A stretch of 64,000 nucleotides of DNA from Hyphomonas sp. (GCA_016124495.1 WGNP01000007.1:205586-269585), one strand, 5' to 3'; positions 35,113 to 44,428 are shown, numbered from the stretch's first letter. Notes: generated by a model from the letters alone, not told the origin. Made by a program: numbers and translations.

Positions 35113-36972
35113 CTAGCCGGGCACGGGGTCGTATTTCCGAGTTGGCGGATGTTGATGCATATCGTGATCGTTGCCGGTCAGTTGGTCGACCAGTGCTTTC
35201 AGTTCCACCAGTCGGATCTGACCGAGCTCCCTTGGCGTCACACCATGCCGGTTGCAGAGTACGGCCGCGGCGGCTGCAGCGACACCATGCTGCGCTCCAT
35301 TCCCCATCAACTTGGTTGATGAACCTGCAACGTGCGTGACGCTGATGTGCTTACCCGCGGCCAGGAGGTTGCTGATGTTCCGGGAATAGAGGCAGCGGAA
35401 CGGGATCGCATAGGCCTGCTTGTCCCTGCCGTCGAATATCCAGTCCTTGAGCCGGAAGTCGTACTTTCCTTCTCCAGGTTCCCATGCACAATGAATACAG
35501 AAGGAGCCATCATTTGCGATCAGCGCATCCTCAAAGTGTGCGTGGTTTCGGATATCGTTCTCGGTCAGGATATGGTCGCCCTTGTACCGCCTGAACTCGC
35601 CTTGCGCTGCGACATAGGCCATCCACTCGAACTCCAGGTTGGCGTAGTCGGTCGGCTCAAGCCTCTTGACGTTCGAAAACGTCCCGAAAAGGGCACGCAT
35701 GAGATAGTCCCTAATCCGCTCTCCATTCGTGTACGGATCAAGCCACTGGCCATATTCCCAGAAATGCGTGGCCGGAAAGTCCGTAAGAGCCCGGCTGTAC
35801 TGGAACTCAGGCGTATTGGGGTTATTGCCTGCTTTCGGGCCCGGGCCGTTTTCGAGGCCGGGCACAACCAACTGGCCGCTTAGGTTTGCATAGTCCTTTG
35901 AAACTTCGGTCGCCCAGGGCACTTCAGGAAATCCAACGGGCGCTTCTGCCATGCGCGTCCGGAAGAACAGCGTATTGCCATGATGCATCTCGTCGGCGGT
36001 TTCCGGTGCGTAGGGCTCATTGAACTCAGAGCGCGCCTCGCGCCCGAACAAGGTCTCGGCGCCCGCAAGAACGCCGAGAATGGCCACGCCGCTCGCGTCG
36101 ACCCAGATCGCGCCTCGGATCTGGCGCTCCAAGCCGGTCCTCGCTTCCACGGCGTCGATACTGTCGATCCGGTCACCGCGGCGAACCGCTGAGATCACCC
36201 GGTGTTCAAGAAAGAGCGTTGCGGTCGGCTCTGCCTCAAGGAGGAACTGAGCCTTGAGCTCTCCTGCCGCGTTGCGCTCGGAGAGTTCTTTCAGAATCGC
36301 GCCTTGAGTGCCCCGCGGCATGAGCCCGATCTCTGTGCTGGCGTTTCCGCCGAGGACAGGACGGTCGTGGATGAGCGCCACCTTCTGACCGAGGCGTGCG
36401 GCCGCGAGCGCTGCAGCGCAGCCTGAGATCCCGCCCCCCACAACCACAACATCGTACTGGCCCGCGTCCACCGGTTCAGCTGGCAGCCCCCTCAACCGAC
36501 GGCGCCAGGCGCGGCTCTGCTCACCCGCATCATTCGGCGGCTCGCCGCCTTCCCTGCCAAGAAACACGGCATCGCACCGGCCGTTAAAGCCGGTCAGGTC
36601 GTGGAGGGCCAGCGAGACCTCTCCGGCCGGAAGCGCTACCTTCCCGGCCGATTGCCACGACCAGTCCTGATCGTTTGCTCCGAATATCGTCTCGAGCCTC
36701 GTCCCGTTAATCGAAAGCGCAAACTGGCCTGGATGGTAACCCGGAACCCAATCCTTGGCGCGGACCCAGACTTCATACTCACCGGCTTCGTCGATGACGA
36801 CAGCTGTCGTCGCGTCTTCAACCGGCCGGCCGAGCCCATGCGCCATGAGGTAAGGCGAGCCCATCTGGACTTCGAACTGCGAGTCGAGAACCCAGCCTCC
36901 ATAAGACGCAAAATCTTCTGCCTCGATCAGGATCCCGTCGGGCAATTTGCCTGTAGCTATAGCCGGGGACAT
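35113..36972 (-). CDS. FAD-dependent oxidoreductase (FAD_oxidored type) with N-terminal sugar-binding-like domain
   Basis: 619 residues. The first 130 residues (ILIEAEDFASYGGWVLDSQF, EYEVWVRAKDW) look like a galactose-binding beta-sandwich of the kind attached to glycan enzymes. From about 173 there is a dinucleotide fold (YDVVVVGGGISGCAAALAAARLGQKVALI, RPVLGGNASTEIG) typical of FAD_oxidored proteins, ending with AAGKHISVTHVAGSSTKLMGNGAQHG. No signal peptide is visible. The ATG at 36972 overlaps the regulator stop in TGATG, so the two are translationally coupled. Substrate is unknown; a carbohydrate is suggested by the N-domain. Confidence 0.85.
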   Translation of the reverse strand: MSPAIATGKLPDGILIEAEDFASYGGWVLDSQFEVQMGSPYLMAHGLGRPVEDATTAVVIDEAGEYEVWVRAKDWVPGYHPGQFALSINGTRLETIFGANDQDWSWQSAGKVALPAGEVSLALHDLTGFNGRCDAVFLGREGGEPPNDAGEQSRAWRRRLRGLPAEPVDAGQYDVVVVGGGISGCAAALAAARLGQKVALIHDRPVLGGNASTEIGLMPRGTQGAILKELSERNAAGELKAQFLLEAEPTATLFLEHRVISAVRRGDRIDSIDAVEARTGLERQIRGAIWVDASGVAILGVLAGAETLFGREARSEFNEPYAPETADEMHHGNTLFFRTRMAEAPVGFPEVPWATEVSKDYANLSGQLVVPGLENGPGPKAGNNPNTPEFQYSRALTDFPATHFWEYGQWLDPYTNGERIRDYLMRALFGTFSNVKRLEPTDYANLEFEWMAYVAAQGEFRRYKGDHILTENDIRNHAHFEDALIANDGSFCIHCAWEPGEGKYDFRLKDWIFDGRDKQAYAIPFRCLYSRNISNLLAAGKHISVTHVAGSSTKLMGNGAQHGVAAAAAAVLCNRHGVTPRELGQIRLVELKALVDQLTGNDHDMHQHPPTRKYDPVPG

Positions 36973-37454
36973 CAGCTTGATTTCCTTCGGCTGTTGTGTG
37001 CTTCGCGTCGCGTACGTTCGCGGGTCAGCTTGTTGCTAAGGGTTGTTTGAACATCGAGCCCGATCGGCTCACGACACTCCGAACAGGCAAGGACCGGCTC
37101 GAAGATATGTCCGCAGGCGGTATGGACATGTTCGGTATGGTGCACTTTCCCGCCGCGCCAGTCATTGCCCCACTTAGCGAGACTCAGGATCACGGGTAGC
37201 AGCGCCCGGCCTGATGCCGTGAAATGGTAACTCCCCCGGACACCCTCGCGGCGCTTCAGGATGCCTTCGGCAACCAGGCGCTTCAGGCGTACCGACAAAA
37301 GGTGAGGCGAAAGACCAATACGGGCCTGGAACGTATCGAACGACACTGCGCCGAGGAACGCCTCGCGCAGTATCAATAGCGTCCAGCGATCACCCACAAT
37401 CGCAGACGTCTGCGCAACAGGGCACAGAGAGTCCGAAGCCTCGACCCATTTCAT
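36972..37454 (-). CDS. HxlR-family winged-helix regulator
   Basis: 160 residues. The HxlR start (CPVAQTSAIVGDRWTLLILREAFLGAVSFDTFQARIGLSPHLLSVRLKRLV) is complete, and the Cys in SLCPVAQ is at the position often used for redox or aldehyde sensing in this family. The C-terminal extension HTACGHIFEPVLACSECREPIG could bind zinc. The stop overlaps the start of the FAD oxidoreductase gene, so it probably controls its own two-gene operon. Confidence 0.9.
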   Translation of the reverse strand: MKWVEASDSLCPVAQTSAIVGDRWTLLILREAFLGAVSFDTFQARIGLSPHLLSVRLKRLVAEGILKRREGVRGSYHFTASGRALLPVILSLAKWGNDWRGGKVHHTEHVHTACGHIFEPVLACSECREPIGLDVQTTLSNKLTRERTRREAHNSRRKSS

Positions 37455-37796
37455 CCTATGACCTCTGAGGCAATTGCAACCAATCTTTTTGCTTCAATTA
37501 CGGAAGCGAATGATTACGGCTGATACCGCAGACAAAGCCAAGTCTCAACCACATCGATGGCATTGTCGTCGTGACCACGTGGAAAACGAGCTTTGGGATG
37601 AAGACACCTCTCTGGTCCACAGCGCCAACGCATCCACGGGTTTAGATTGAGAGCCTGAAAGACGTGCTCACTCTGAATGCGCCAGCATCGTTAGGTGAGC
37701 TATGAGACCCGCGCACTGCTTCTGTCCTTTTCCTGCTTTTCAAAAACCCAGATCCATCTCTCGAAGGCGGCGTCGAAAGGGCCGCGCAAACAAATC
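37455..37796. other. Intergenic region, no gene seen
   Basis: 342 bp between the HxlR start and the 3' end of an enoyl-CoA hydratase gene transcribed the same way. It must hold the promoter of the HxlR-FAD operon. An AT-rich stretch (about 37470-37510, with CAATCTTTTTGCTTCAATTA) is the likely place. No persuasive ORF, RNA or hairpin with T-run was found. Confidence 0.5.
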
Positions 37797-38600
37797 TCAT
37801 TCGCCTTTGAACACAGGTTTCCGCTTCTCTCTGAATGCGCGGACTGCTTCCTTGTAGTCCTCCGTCACAAGAAGATGCGATTGCAGATCAGCTTCGAGAT
37901 CAAGTTGATCTTCCAATGACAGCCTGGTTGCCGAATCCATAGCTTGGCGAACTGCAGCATACGCGCGGGTCGGCCCGGCAGATAACATCAGGGCTGTACT
38001 GTCCACTGTCTCAGCAAATGCTGACTGCGGCACAGCTTTCCAAATCAGACCCAGGTCCGCCGCAGTTTCAGCCGACATGCGATCTCCAAAAAAAGCGCTT
38101 GCTATGGCGCGGGCCCGGCCAAGGTTGCGAGCCGCATGCCAAGTCGACCCCATGTCGGGGATGAGCCCAAGCTGAGGCGTGAAGACCAGTACAAAGGAAG
38201 CCGTATCGACGGCTATCACTAAGTCGCACGTCAGCGCGAGCCCGTATCCCCCACCTGCCGCCACGCCATTCACTGCGGCAATTGTCGGCACCGGCAAGTT
38301 CCGCAGTTTCCGGATGACGACGTTAAACTCATCACTGACTGACTGACGCCAGTCTTCCCTCGTCCTGGCAGAAAGCTGCTTCGCTGCATCTGCTTCACTT
38401 AAATCCGCACCGGCACAAAACCCGCGGCCTGCGCCGGTCAGGACGACCACCCGCGTTTCGGGATCCAGAGCACATTCATCAAGCGCAGCTTCCAGCTCCA
38501 GAAGCACCTGCCGGCTCAAAGCGTTGAGTTTTCGGGGAGCATTGAGAGTGATTGTCCTTATCGCGCCTTGTCTGTCTGAAAGAACCGCCTGATCACTCAT
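37797..38600 (-). CDS. Enoyl-CoA hydratase/isomerase family protein
   Basis: 267 residues, normal crotonase length. Oxyanion-hole segments are GAGRGFCAGADLSEADA and AAVNGVAAGGGYGLALTCDLVIA; the C-terminus VRAFREKRKPVFKGE is typical. It hydrates or isomerises enoyl-CoA. The usual catalytic Glu pair is not clear around LGLIPDMGSTW, so the exact reaction is open. It stands 205 bp downstream of the MFS gene on the same strand. Confidence 0.88.
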   Translation of the reverse strand: MSDQAVLSDRQGAIRTITLNAPRKLNALSRQVLLELEAALDECALDPETRVVVLTGAGRGFCAGADLSEADAAKQLSARTREDWRQSVSDEFNVVIRKLRNLPVPTIAAVNGVAAGGGYGLALTCDLVIAVDTASFVLVFTPQLGLIPDMGSTWHAARNLGRARAIASAFFGDRMSAETAADLGLIWKAVPQSAFAETVDSTALMLSAGPTRAYAAVRQAMDSATRLSLEDQLDLEADLQSHLLVTEDYKEAVRAFREKRKPVFKGE

Positions 38601-38805
38601 ATCCCACTCTCCCGCTCATCGATTGTGTTTCAGGTCGAACTTCTGCGCGCTGCATCTGTCGGAAATCGTCCGGTCTTTGGCAGCTCCCGATCCAGGGCGG
38701 ACTGCGCAGAGATGCTCTTTCTTCCAGCTTCGTCAGCGACGGAGCCCGAACACAAACTCCCACCAACAGGTCTGTTGGTCTCAACATGGCGGACCTGTCG
38801 ATTGG

Positions 38806-40107
38806 CTAGGCATGAGCGTCAGATTTCATGAATCGCGCTGCGCGATAGAAGTGAAAGGCGGCCCACGGCATCAGGAACAAGAGCGCGATGATCGCGGCCT
38901 GCAACGAAGCTTCGCCAAAGACAGGTTGGAGCGTATCGGACAGAATGCCTGTCAACACAGGCCCTGCCCCCATACCCACAAGGTTCGACACGAGCAGGAT
39001 GAACGCCATGACCATCGCCCGGTGTCCTGCGTCTATGACAAGATGGATCGCTGCATAGGCCGGCGAGGCGAGGAGCAGAAGCACCAGGTGTGCGATGCCT
39101 GCAAGTATCAGGAAGTGCTGAAAATTGTCGGTCGAGAATTTGAGCAGGTAGAACGGAAAACTGACCAGAAGCGCCGCCACACAGATCCAGCAGAGCCACC
39201 TGATGTCCCGGCGTATCAGCCGGTTTCCGAGCCAGCCGCTGAGGGGAATTGCGATCAGCCCCATCGCGGCCTGGATCAGCGACATTGGAACCGCAATCGA
39301 GGGGAGTTCTTCGACAGAAATGTCGTAGTGGCGCATCGCAAAGGGCAGCGTCCAGATGAACGCGCCATAGAGCAGGAACCCGTTCAGCGTGAACCCGATC
39401 AGGAGGTGCACAAAAGCCGGCTTGCGCATTGCTGGCCTGAGCGCCGACATCATGTCGGGCCAGAGCTTCGAAAGATCCGGCATCGCCGGCGCGCGGCGTG
39501 GTTCCTTCAGGAACACATAGGCGAGCAGGCCGATCACGATGCCGGGCAGCCCCATCCAGATCATCGTCTCCCGCCAGCCAATCAGGGCAACGAGAACGCT
39601 TCCGCCGATACCTGCAACCAGCGAGCCGATCACGGGGCCCAGGTTGAACACCGAAAGCGCGCCGGTTCGCTCCGCCGGCGGATAATAATCCGCGATCAAA
39701 GAATGCGACGGCGGCGTCGCGCCAGCTTCGCCGACGCCGACGCCCACCCTGAACAGGAAGAGCTGGACCACATTGCCCGCCATCCCGCAGAGCACGGTCA
39801 TGAGGCTCCATAAGGAGACGCAGGCCGAGATCAGTACGCGCCGGTTCCAGCTGTCGGCAATCCGGGCGAGCGGGATGCCGACAAGTGCATAGAATATCGC
39901 AAAGGCGGGCCCGGTCAGCAGGCCGACCATCGTGTCGGACAGGCCGAATTCGGCCTTGATGGGTTCGATCAGGACCGAGAAGATCCAGCGGTCCGCATAG
40001 TTGACGACGGCAATCAGGAAAATCAGGACCATTGCCCAGCGACGGGCCCATCCGGTGACCGGCAGGCTCTCCGGCGCGCTGGAGGCGGTCGTGACGCCCT
40101 CCGACAT
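38806..40107 (-). CDS. MFS transporter, Spinster-like
   Basis: 433 residues, about 12 membrane helices. AVVNYADRWIFSVLIEPIKAEFGLSDTMVGLLTG, AIFYALVGIPLARIADSWNRR and GVGVGEAGATPPSHSLIADYYPPAERTGALS match Spinster-like MFS carriers, the same subgroup as the protein encoded at 20467. ATG 40107 lies one base from the SDR stop, which favours it over a longer frame to 40140. Last gene of the thiolase operon; it probably moves the substrate of that pathway. Confidence 0.9.
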   Translation of the reverse strand: MSEGVTTASSAPESLPVTGWARRWAMVLIFLIAVVNYADRWIFSVLIEPIKAEFGLSDTMVGLLTGPAFAIFYALVGIPLARIADSWNRRVLISACVSLWSLMTVLCGMAGNVVQLFLFRVGVGVGEAGATPPSHSLIADYYPPAERTGALSVFNLGPVIGSLVAGIGGSVLVALIGWRETMIWMGLPGIVIGLLAYVFLKEPRRAPAMPDLSKLWPDMMSALRPAMRKPAFVHLLIGFTLNGFLLYGAFIWTLPFAMRHYDISVEELPSIAVPMSLIQAAMGLIAIPLSGWLGNRLIRRDIRWLCWICVAALLVSFPFYLLKFSTDNFQHFLILAGIAHLVLLLLASPAYAAIHLVIDAGHRAMVMAFILLVSNLVGMGAGPVLTGILSDTLQPVFGEASLQAAIIALLFLMPWAAFHFYRAARFMKSDAHA

Positions 40108-40108
40108 C

Positions 40109-41044
40109 CTATCCGGTTGCTTTCGGCGCCAGCGAAACACCTGCGGCTTGCGCGGCCTTGGTTATGAATTTGGTCACCTGCTGCCCGCCATTGGCATAGG
40201 CTGACTGGCCTGCCTCATCCGAGATTTCACCGAAGCGCGCCGCGATGTTCTCGGCGGATTGGTCTGCCGGGTCGAGATAGATGCCATCGGTTTCGTGGAT
40301 GATGGTTCGCGAATAACCGCCGGCGGTCGCATTCAGGATCGTGCGGCGCGGCGCATCCTCGCTGACGAGGTAGATGGCGGCGGGCGTGACCGATTCCGGG
40401 GTCATCAGGGCGACGACGGGCGCAGGCAGCAGGCTTTCCGTCATGCGGGTCGCTGCACCTGGCCCGAGCGCGTTGATGCGGATGTTGTTCTTTTCGCCTT
40501 CAATCTGCAGCGTGTTCATTAGCCCGATCAGTGCCATCTTGGCTGCGCCGTAGTTGGATTGCCCGAAGTTGCCATAGAGCCCCGACGAGGACGTCGTCAT
40601 CAGGATGCGGCCATAACCTGCGTCGCGCATATGCCCCCAGACCGCCTTCGTGCAGATGACCGAGCCCATCAGGTGGACATCCAGCACCTTCTGGAAATCC
40701 GCGATTGTCATCTTGGCGAAGCTGGCATCACGCAGGATGCCGGCATTATTAATCAGGATATCGACCCTGCCCCATTCTTCCATGGTACCGGCAACCATGT
40801 TCTCGACCTGCTCGCGGTTCGTGATATCCGCGCCGTTCGAGATGGCCTGCCCGCCCGCCGCGCGGATTTCACCGGCGACTTTATCAGCAGGACCAGAGGA
40901 GCCGCCGGTTCCGTCGACGCCGCCGCCAAAGTCGTTAACGACGACCTTTGCGCCGCGGCGGCCAAGTTCCAGAGCGTGCGCACGGCCGAGCCCGGCGCCT
41001 GCGCCCGTGACGATGGCGACACGTCCCTCAAATCGAATCGACAT
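40109..41044 (-). CDS. SDR oxidoreductase, MFE2-type 3-hydroxyacyl-CoA dehydrogenase-like
   Basis: 311 residues. NAD(P) site VTGAGAGLGRAHALELGRRGAKVVVNDFGGG, then NNAGILRD and the catalytic set Ser (TTSSSGLYGNFGQ), Tyr and Lys (SNYGAAKMA). The VVNDFGG stretch after beta-2 is shared with the dehydrogenase part of multifunctional enzyme type 2, which oxidises (3R)-hydroxyacyl-CoA. With the MaoC hydratase gene next to it, an R-specific beta-oxidation branch is likely (inference). Confidence 0.9.
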   Translation of the reverse strand: MSIRFEGRVAIVTGAGAGLGRAHALELGRRGAKVVVNDFGGGVDGTGGSSGPADKVAGEIRAAGGQAISNGADITNREQVENMVAGTMEEWGRVDILINNAGILRDASFAKMTIADFQKVLDVHLMGSVICTKAVWGHMRDAGYGRILMTTSSSGLYGNFGQSNYGAAKMALIGLMNTLQIEGEKNNIRINALGPGAATRMTESLLPAPVVALMTPESVTPAAIYLVSEDAPRRTILNATAGGYSRTIIHETDGIYLDPADQSAENIAARFGEISDEAGQSAYANGGQQVTKFITKAAQAAGVSLAPKATG

Positions 41045-41062
41045 GATACTTCCGTCTCCTGA

Positions 41063-41527
41063 TTATCTTACAAACTGAAGGGACAGCCACTCGGCTTTGA
41101 CGGCCGGCTTGTCCTCGCCTTCGATTTCAATGGTACAGTCGAGTGTTGCCATCCACTGGCCGGGCGAACGCTCATTCATGTCCTTCAGCGCGAAGCGTCC
41201 GCGGATGCGCTTGCCGGACCGAACGGGCGCCATGATGCGCACTTTGTCGAACCCGTAATTGACCCCCATGTAGATGCCCTGCATCGCAAAGCTTGCCGCC
41301 TTGCCCATGCTGGCGAGCATCGACAGGATGAGGAACCCATGAGCAATCGTACCGCCGAAAGGTGTTTTGGCGGCAGCCTCCGGATCGATGTGGATGAACT
41401 GGTGATCATCGGTGAGGTCGGCAAAGCGGTTGATCATGTCCTGATCGATCATCATCCAGTCGGAGACGCCGATTTCGGTCCCGATCTTCGCGCGGATTTC
41501 TTCCGCTGTATGCAGCTTGATGGTCAT
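41063..41527 (-). CDS. MaoC-family dehydratase
   Basis: 154 residues, hot-dog fold. The hydratase motif FADLTDDHQFIHIDPEAA holds the catalytic Asp/His pair, with PFGGTIAHGFLILSML next to it. It should hydrate 2-enoyl-CoA, probably to the R-3-hydroxy form that the adjacent SDR could oxidise. It is packed between SDR (18 bp) and enoyl-CoA hydratase (4 bp) genes in one operon. Confidence 0.9.
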   Translation of the reverse strand: MTIKLHTAEEIRAKIGTEIGVSDWMMIDQDMINRFADLTDDHQFIHIDPEAAAKTPFGGTIAHGFLILSMLASMGKAASFAMQGIYMGVNYGFDKVRIMAPVRSGKRIRGRFALKDMNERSPGQWMATLDCTIEIEGEDKPAVKAEWLSLQFVR

Positions 41528-41531
41528 GGGA

Positions 41532-42347
41532 TCACTTCCCCTTGAAGTCTGGTTTGCGTTTTTCGAAGAAGGCTTTGACCCCTTCCTGGAAGTCCTCTGA
41601 GAGGAAGGTCAGCAGGTACTGATCGCGGTCCATGAAAGTTGAGGCGTGATGCAGGGCGTTGGCTGCTGCGTTGATCGCCTCTTTCGTCATCCGGACCGGG
41701 ATCGGCGGCAGCGCGGCGAGCTTCTGCGCCCAGGCGAAGGCTTCGGCATAGGCGCCGCCTGAGGGGGCCACCTCATCGACCATGCCCCACGCGTGCAGCG
41801 TGGCCGCCTTTGTGGGCTCGCCAAACATCGTGAACCGCTTGGCGCGCGACGGGCCGGCGATCGTTGCAAGTCGCGGCAGGGTGCGCCAGCTCATGTTGAT
41901 GCCCAGCGGCACTTCCGGAAGCCGCATCATGGCCCCTTCGCCCGCGATCCTGAAATCGCAGCAGAGGACGAGCGCGGCGGCGCCGCCAACGCAGTAGCCT
42001 TCTATGGCCGCGATCGTGACGGGCTCGATCTCTTCCCAGGCCTTGCACATGTCGGGGCCTGACAGGACCGCTTCTCGCAGGGCCAGGAGGCCCGGCTTTT
42101 CCGCGGGCTCAGAGGGCACGCCCCGGTCCTCGCCGAAACTGCCAAGATCGGCGCCCGCCGAGAAGAAAGTGTCGGCGCCCCGGAGGATAATTGCCCGGAC
42201 ATGCGGCGCTGTACGATATTCGCGCGCGAAATCCGTCAGTTCCTTCATAAGCTTCCGGTTGAGCGTGTTGCGCAACGGTTCGCGATTGAGGCGGACGGTT
42301 ACGATACCGTCTGCTTCCTCGACGATCAGATGTTCGTAGTCGGACAT
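41532..42347 (-). CDS. Enoyl-CoA hydratase/isomerase family protein
   Basis: 271 residues. ADTFFSAGADLGSFGEDRG and AAIEGYCVGGAAALVLCCDFRIAGEGA form the oxyanion hole; LPEVPLGINMSWRTLPRLATIAGPSRAKRF is the usual helix after it, and the end is FFEKRKPDFKGK. ATG 42347 overlaps the thiolase stop (TGATG) and is preferred to a longer frame. It serves in the same acyl-CoA pathway as the thiolase. Confidence 0.9.
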   Translation of the reverse strand: MSDYEHLIVEEADGIVTVRLNREPLRNTLNRKLMKELTDFAREYRTAPHVRAIILRGADTFFSAGADLGSFGEDRGVPSEPAEKPGLLALREAVLSGPDMCKAWEEIEPVTIAAIEGYCVGGAAALVLCCDFRIAGEGAMMRLPEVPLGINMSWRTLPRLATIAGPSRAKRFTMFGEPTKAATLHAWGMVDEVAPSGGAYAEAFAWAQKLAALPPIPVRMTKEAINAAANALHHASTFMDRDQYLLTFLSEDFQEGVKAFFEKRKPDFKGK

Positions 42348-43552
42348 CAGGCTACCTCGAACAGACCTGCCGCGCCCATCCCGGCGCCGACGCACATGGT
42401 AACAACCGCATATTTTTCTCCCCGGCGCTTGGCCTCGATGAGCGCATGCCCGGTCGAGCGCGAGCCCGTCATACCATAGGGATGGCCGATCGAAATCGCG
42501 CCGCCATTGATGTTGTATCTGGCCGGATCAATTCCGAGTTCGTCGCGGCAGTAGAGGCATTGGCTGGCAAAGGCCTCGTTGAGTTCCCAGACACCGATAT
42601 CGGAAACCTTAAGGCCTGCGCGTTTCAGGAGTTTCGGAACCGCATAAACGGGACCGATTCCCATTTCGTCGGGTTCGCAGCCGGCGACGGCAAAGCCGCG
42701 GAAGATGCCGAGCGGTTTGAGGCCCCGGCGTTCGGCTTCCTTGCCTTCCACGAGAATACAGACACTGGCGCCGTCGGACTGCTGGGAGGCGTTGCCCGCC
42801 GTGACATACTTGCCTTCCTTCACGATCATACCACTGCGATAGACCGGCTTCAGCGCCGCAAGCGATTCCAGCGTCGTCTCGGGCCGGTTACACTCGTCCC
42901 GGTCAACCCGGACATTGATGAGTTCGGGCTCGCCTGTTTCCTTGTTCGGGCGTTTCCAGACAACATCCAGCGGAACAATCTCGTCCGCAAACTTCCCGTT
43001 ACGCTGGCCGGCCGCTGTGCGCTGCTGGGACTGAAACGCGTATTCGTCCTGGGCTTCCCGCGAGATTCCATAGCGTTCGGCAACAATTTCAGCGGTCTCA
43101 ATCATTGGCATCCAGAGCGAAGGCCTGGCGGCGAAGAGGGTCTCTTCGACCGCGCCCGTCATGTTCATTTTGCCGGAGAGCTGCACCATCGAGATCGACT
43201 CAACCCCACCGCCTGCGACGACGGTGTCACCTTCATTGATGATGCGCCCGGCCGCCATCGCAATCGCCTGGAGACCGGAGGAGCAATAGCGGTTGACGGT
43301 TACGCCGGAGGTCGTCACCGGGCAGCCCGCCTTGATTGCGGCATTGCGCGCGATGTTGAAGCCGGTTGCGCCTTCCGGCATGCCGGAGCCGAGCACCACG
43401 TCTTCGACTTCGCCGGGGTCGATCCCCGCGCGTTCGATCGCTGCCTTCAGGGCGTGGCCGGTAAAGGCGATAGGATGGGTGTTGTTGAAGCTGCCTTTGA
43501 CAGCCTTCGGCATACCCGTCCGGGCTGTAGAGACAATGACGGCTTCGCGCAT
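42347..43552 (-). CDS. Acetyl-CoA C-acyltransferase (thiolase)
   Basis: 401 residues. The active-site Cys is in VNRYCSSGLQAIAMAAG, the His in GGAISIGHPYGMTGSR, and the second Cys in CVGAGMGAAG, as in degradative thiolases. It cleaves 3-ketoacyl-CoA, releasing acetyl-CoA. First gene of the five-gene operon thiolase-ECH-MaoC-SDR-MFS. Its start is about 77 bp from the long palindrome at 43629-43666, which should control it. Confidence 0.95.
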   Translation of the reverse strand: MREAVIVSTARTGMPKAVKGSFNNTHPIAFTGHALKAAIERAGIDPGEVEDVVLGSGMPEGATGFNIARNAAIKAGCPVTTSGVTVNRYCSSGLQAIAMAAGRIINEGDTVVAGGGVESISMVQLSGKMNMTGAVEETLFAARPSLWMPMIETAEIVAERYGISREAQDEYAFQSQQRTAAGQRNGKFADEIVPLDVVWKRPNKETGEPELINVRVDRDECNRPETTLESLAALKPVYRSGMIVKEGKYVTAGNASQQSDGASVCILVEGKEAERRGLKPLGIFRGFAVAGCEPDEMGIGPVYAVPKLLKRAGLKVSDIGVWELNEAFASQCLYCRDELGIDPARYNINGGAISIGHPYGMTGSRSTGHALIEAKRRGEKYAVVTMCVGAGMGAAGLFEVA

Positions 43553-43628
43553 AAGGTGCTCCCTGATTTTGCTTTGTTTTGCGGCCCCGGCGGCTGAACA
43601 GTCCCGATCAGCGAAGCAGCGCTTTCCA

Positions 43629-43666
43629 TGATCTAAAGACTGAACAATAGTTCAGTCTTTAGATCA
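43629..43666. promoter_or_regulatory. 38-bp palindrome with TetR-type operator between thiolase operon and tetR
   Basis: Two perfect 17-bp arms (TGATCTAAAGACTGAAC and its inverse) surround AATA. The inner 18 bp, ACTGAACAATAGTTCAGT (43639-43656), recur in degenerate form at three other promoters of this window. The position between divergent genes suggests control of both the thiolase operon and the TetR gene. A further half-site, ACTGAACA, is at 43713-43720. Confidence 0.8.
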
Positions 43667-43761
43667 AGTCCCGGCTCAAAATTGACCATTTTCGTAATTT
43701 CTGGCGTTTAGGACTGAACAAAAGCTTCGCGTTCGATCGTCAGTCCGTTAGGGTCCAAGTC

Positions 43762-44400
43762 ATGCCTGACAACATTCCGCCCCCAGCCCTGGAACCCGAA
43801 CGACCTGCCCTGAAGGGCCGCGACCGGCTGATTATGGTCGCCATGCAACTGTTCGCAGAACGCGGGTTTGACGGGGTAACGGTCCGCGACATTGCCAAGG
43901 AGGCTGGCGTCTCTATCGGCCTTATCAACCATCATTTTGATTCGAAGGAAGGCTTGCGCGCCGCTGTCGATGCGCACTTTCTTGAACGCACTTCAAAGGC
44001 AATCGCACGTGGTGCCCGCGAGATGGCCAGCACCGATCTGGAGAAAATGGCCGAGTACCAGCGCAACTGGATCAGGCAATATGCAGACGAATGGCCAAGC
44101 TTTGCCGCCTACCTGCGCCGGGCCATTACCGAGAACAGCGAATGGGGCGAGCATCTCTTCCGGGAGTACTACGACTCGATTTCCAAGATGATCATGCGGT
44201 TTGACGCAGAGGGACGCGTCTCAGATGATGCCGACCGCCTGTGGCTGCCACTGCTCTACATGTTCATGCTCATCGGGCCGCTCATGCTGGACCCTTACGT
44301 CAAGGCGATGATGGGCAAGTCAACGTATGACCCTGAGATGTGGGGCCGGTTCCAGAAAGCGATGAAGCACCTCTTCTGGAACGGCGCGGCTCCCAGATAA
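43762..44400 (+). CDS. TetR-family regulator, candidate controller of the catabolic regulon
   Basis: 212 residues. The helix-turn-helix (LIMVAMQLFAERGFDGVTVRDIAKEAGVSIGLINHHFDSKEGL) is complete and the C-terminal ligand domain is helical (WLPLLYMFMLIGPLMLDPYV). It is divergent from the thiolase operon with the 38-bp palindrome between, the usual arrangement for a repressor released by an acyl-CoA or related ligand. The ligand is unknown. Confidence 0.92.
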   Translation: MPDNIPPPALEPERPALKGRDRLIMVAMQLFAERGFDGVTVRDIAKEAGVSIGLINHHFDSKEGLRAAVDAHFLERTSKAIARGAREMASTDLEKMAEYQRNWIRQYADEWPSFAAYLRRAITENSEWGEHLFREYYDSISKMIMRFDAEGRVSDDADRLWLPLLYMFMLIGPLMLDPYVKAMMGKSTYDPEMWGRFQKAMKHLFWNGAAPR

Positions 44401-44428
44401 AAATGGGCCGCCTCAGATAGGCGGCCCA
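44399..44428 (-). terminator. Rho-independent terminator of the second TonB receptor gene
   Basis: TGGGCCGCCT (44404-44413) pairs with AGGCGGCCCA (44419-44428) around CAGAT, a perfect 10-bp stem. On the minus strand it is followed by TTTTT (44403-44399), so it should end transcription of the receptor gene. It sits between two converging genes and may also slow transcription from the TetR side. Confidence 0.8.

Noticed and set aside
38623..39813. 396-codon plus-strand frame
   Set aside because: Antisense to the MFS transporter gene at 38806-40107; no recognisable domain.
42446..43597. 383-codon plus-strand frame
   Set aside because: Antisense to the thiolase gene.
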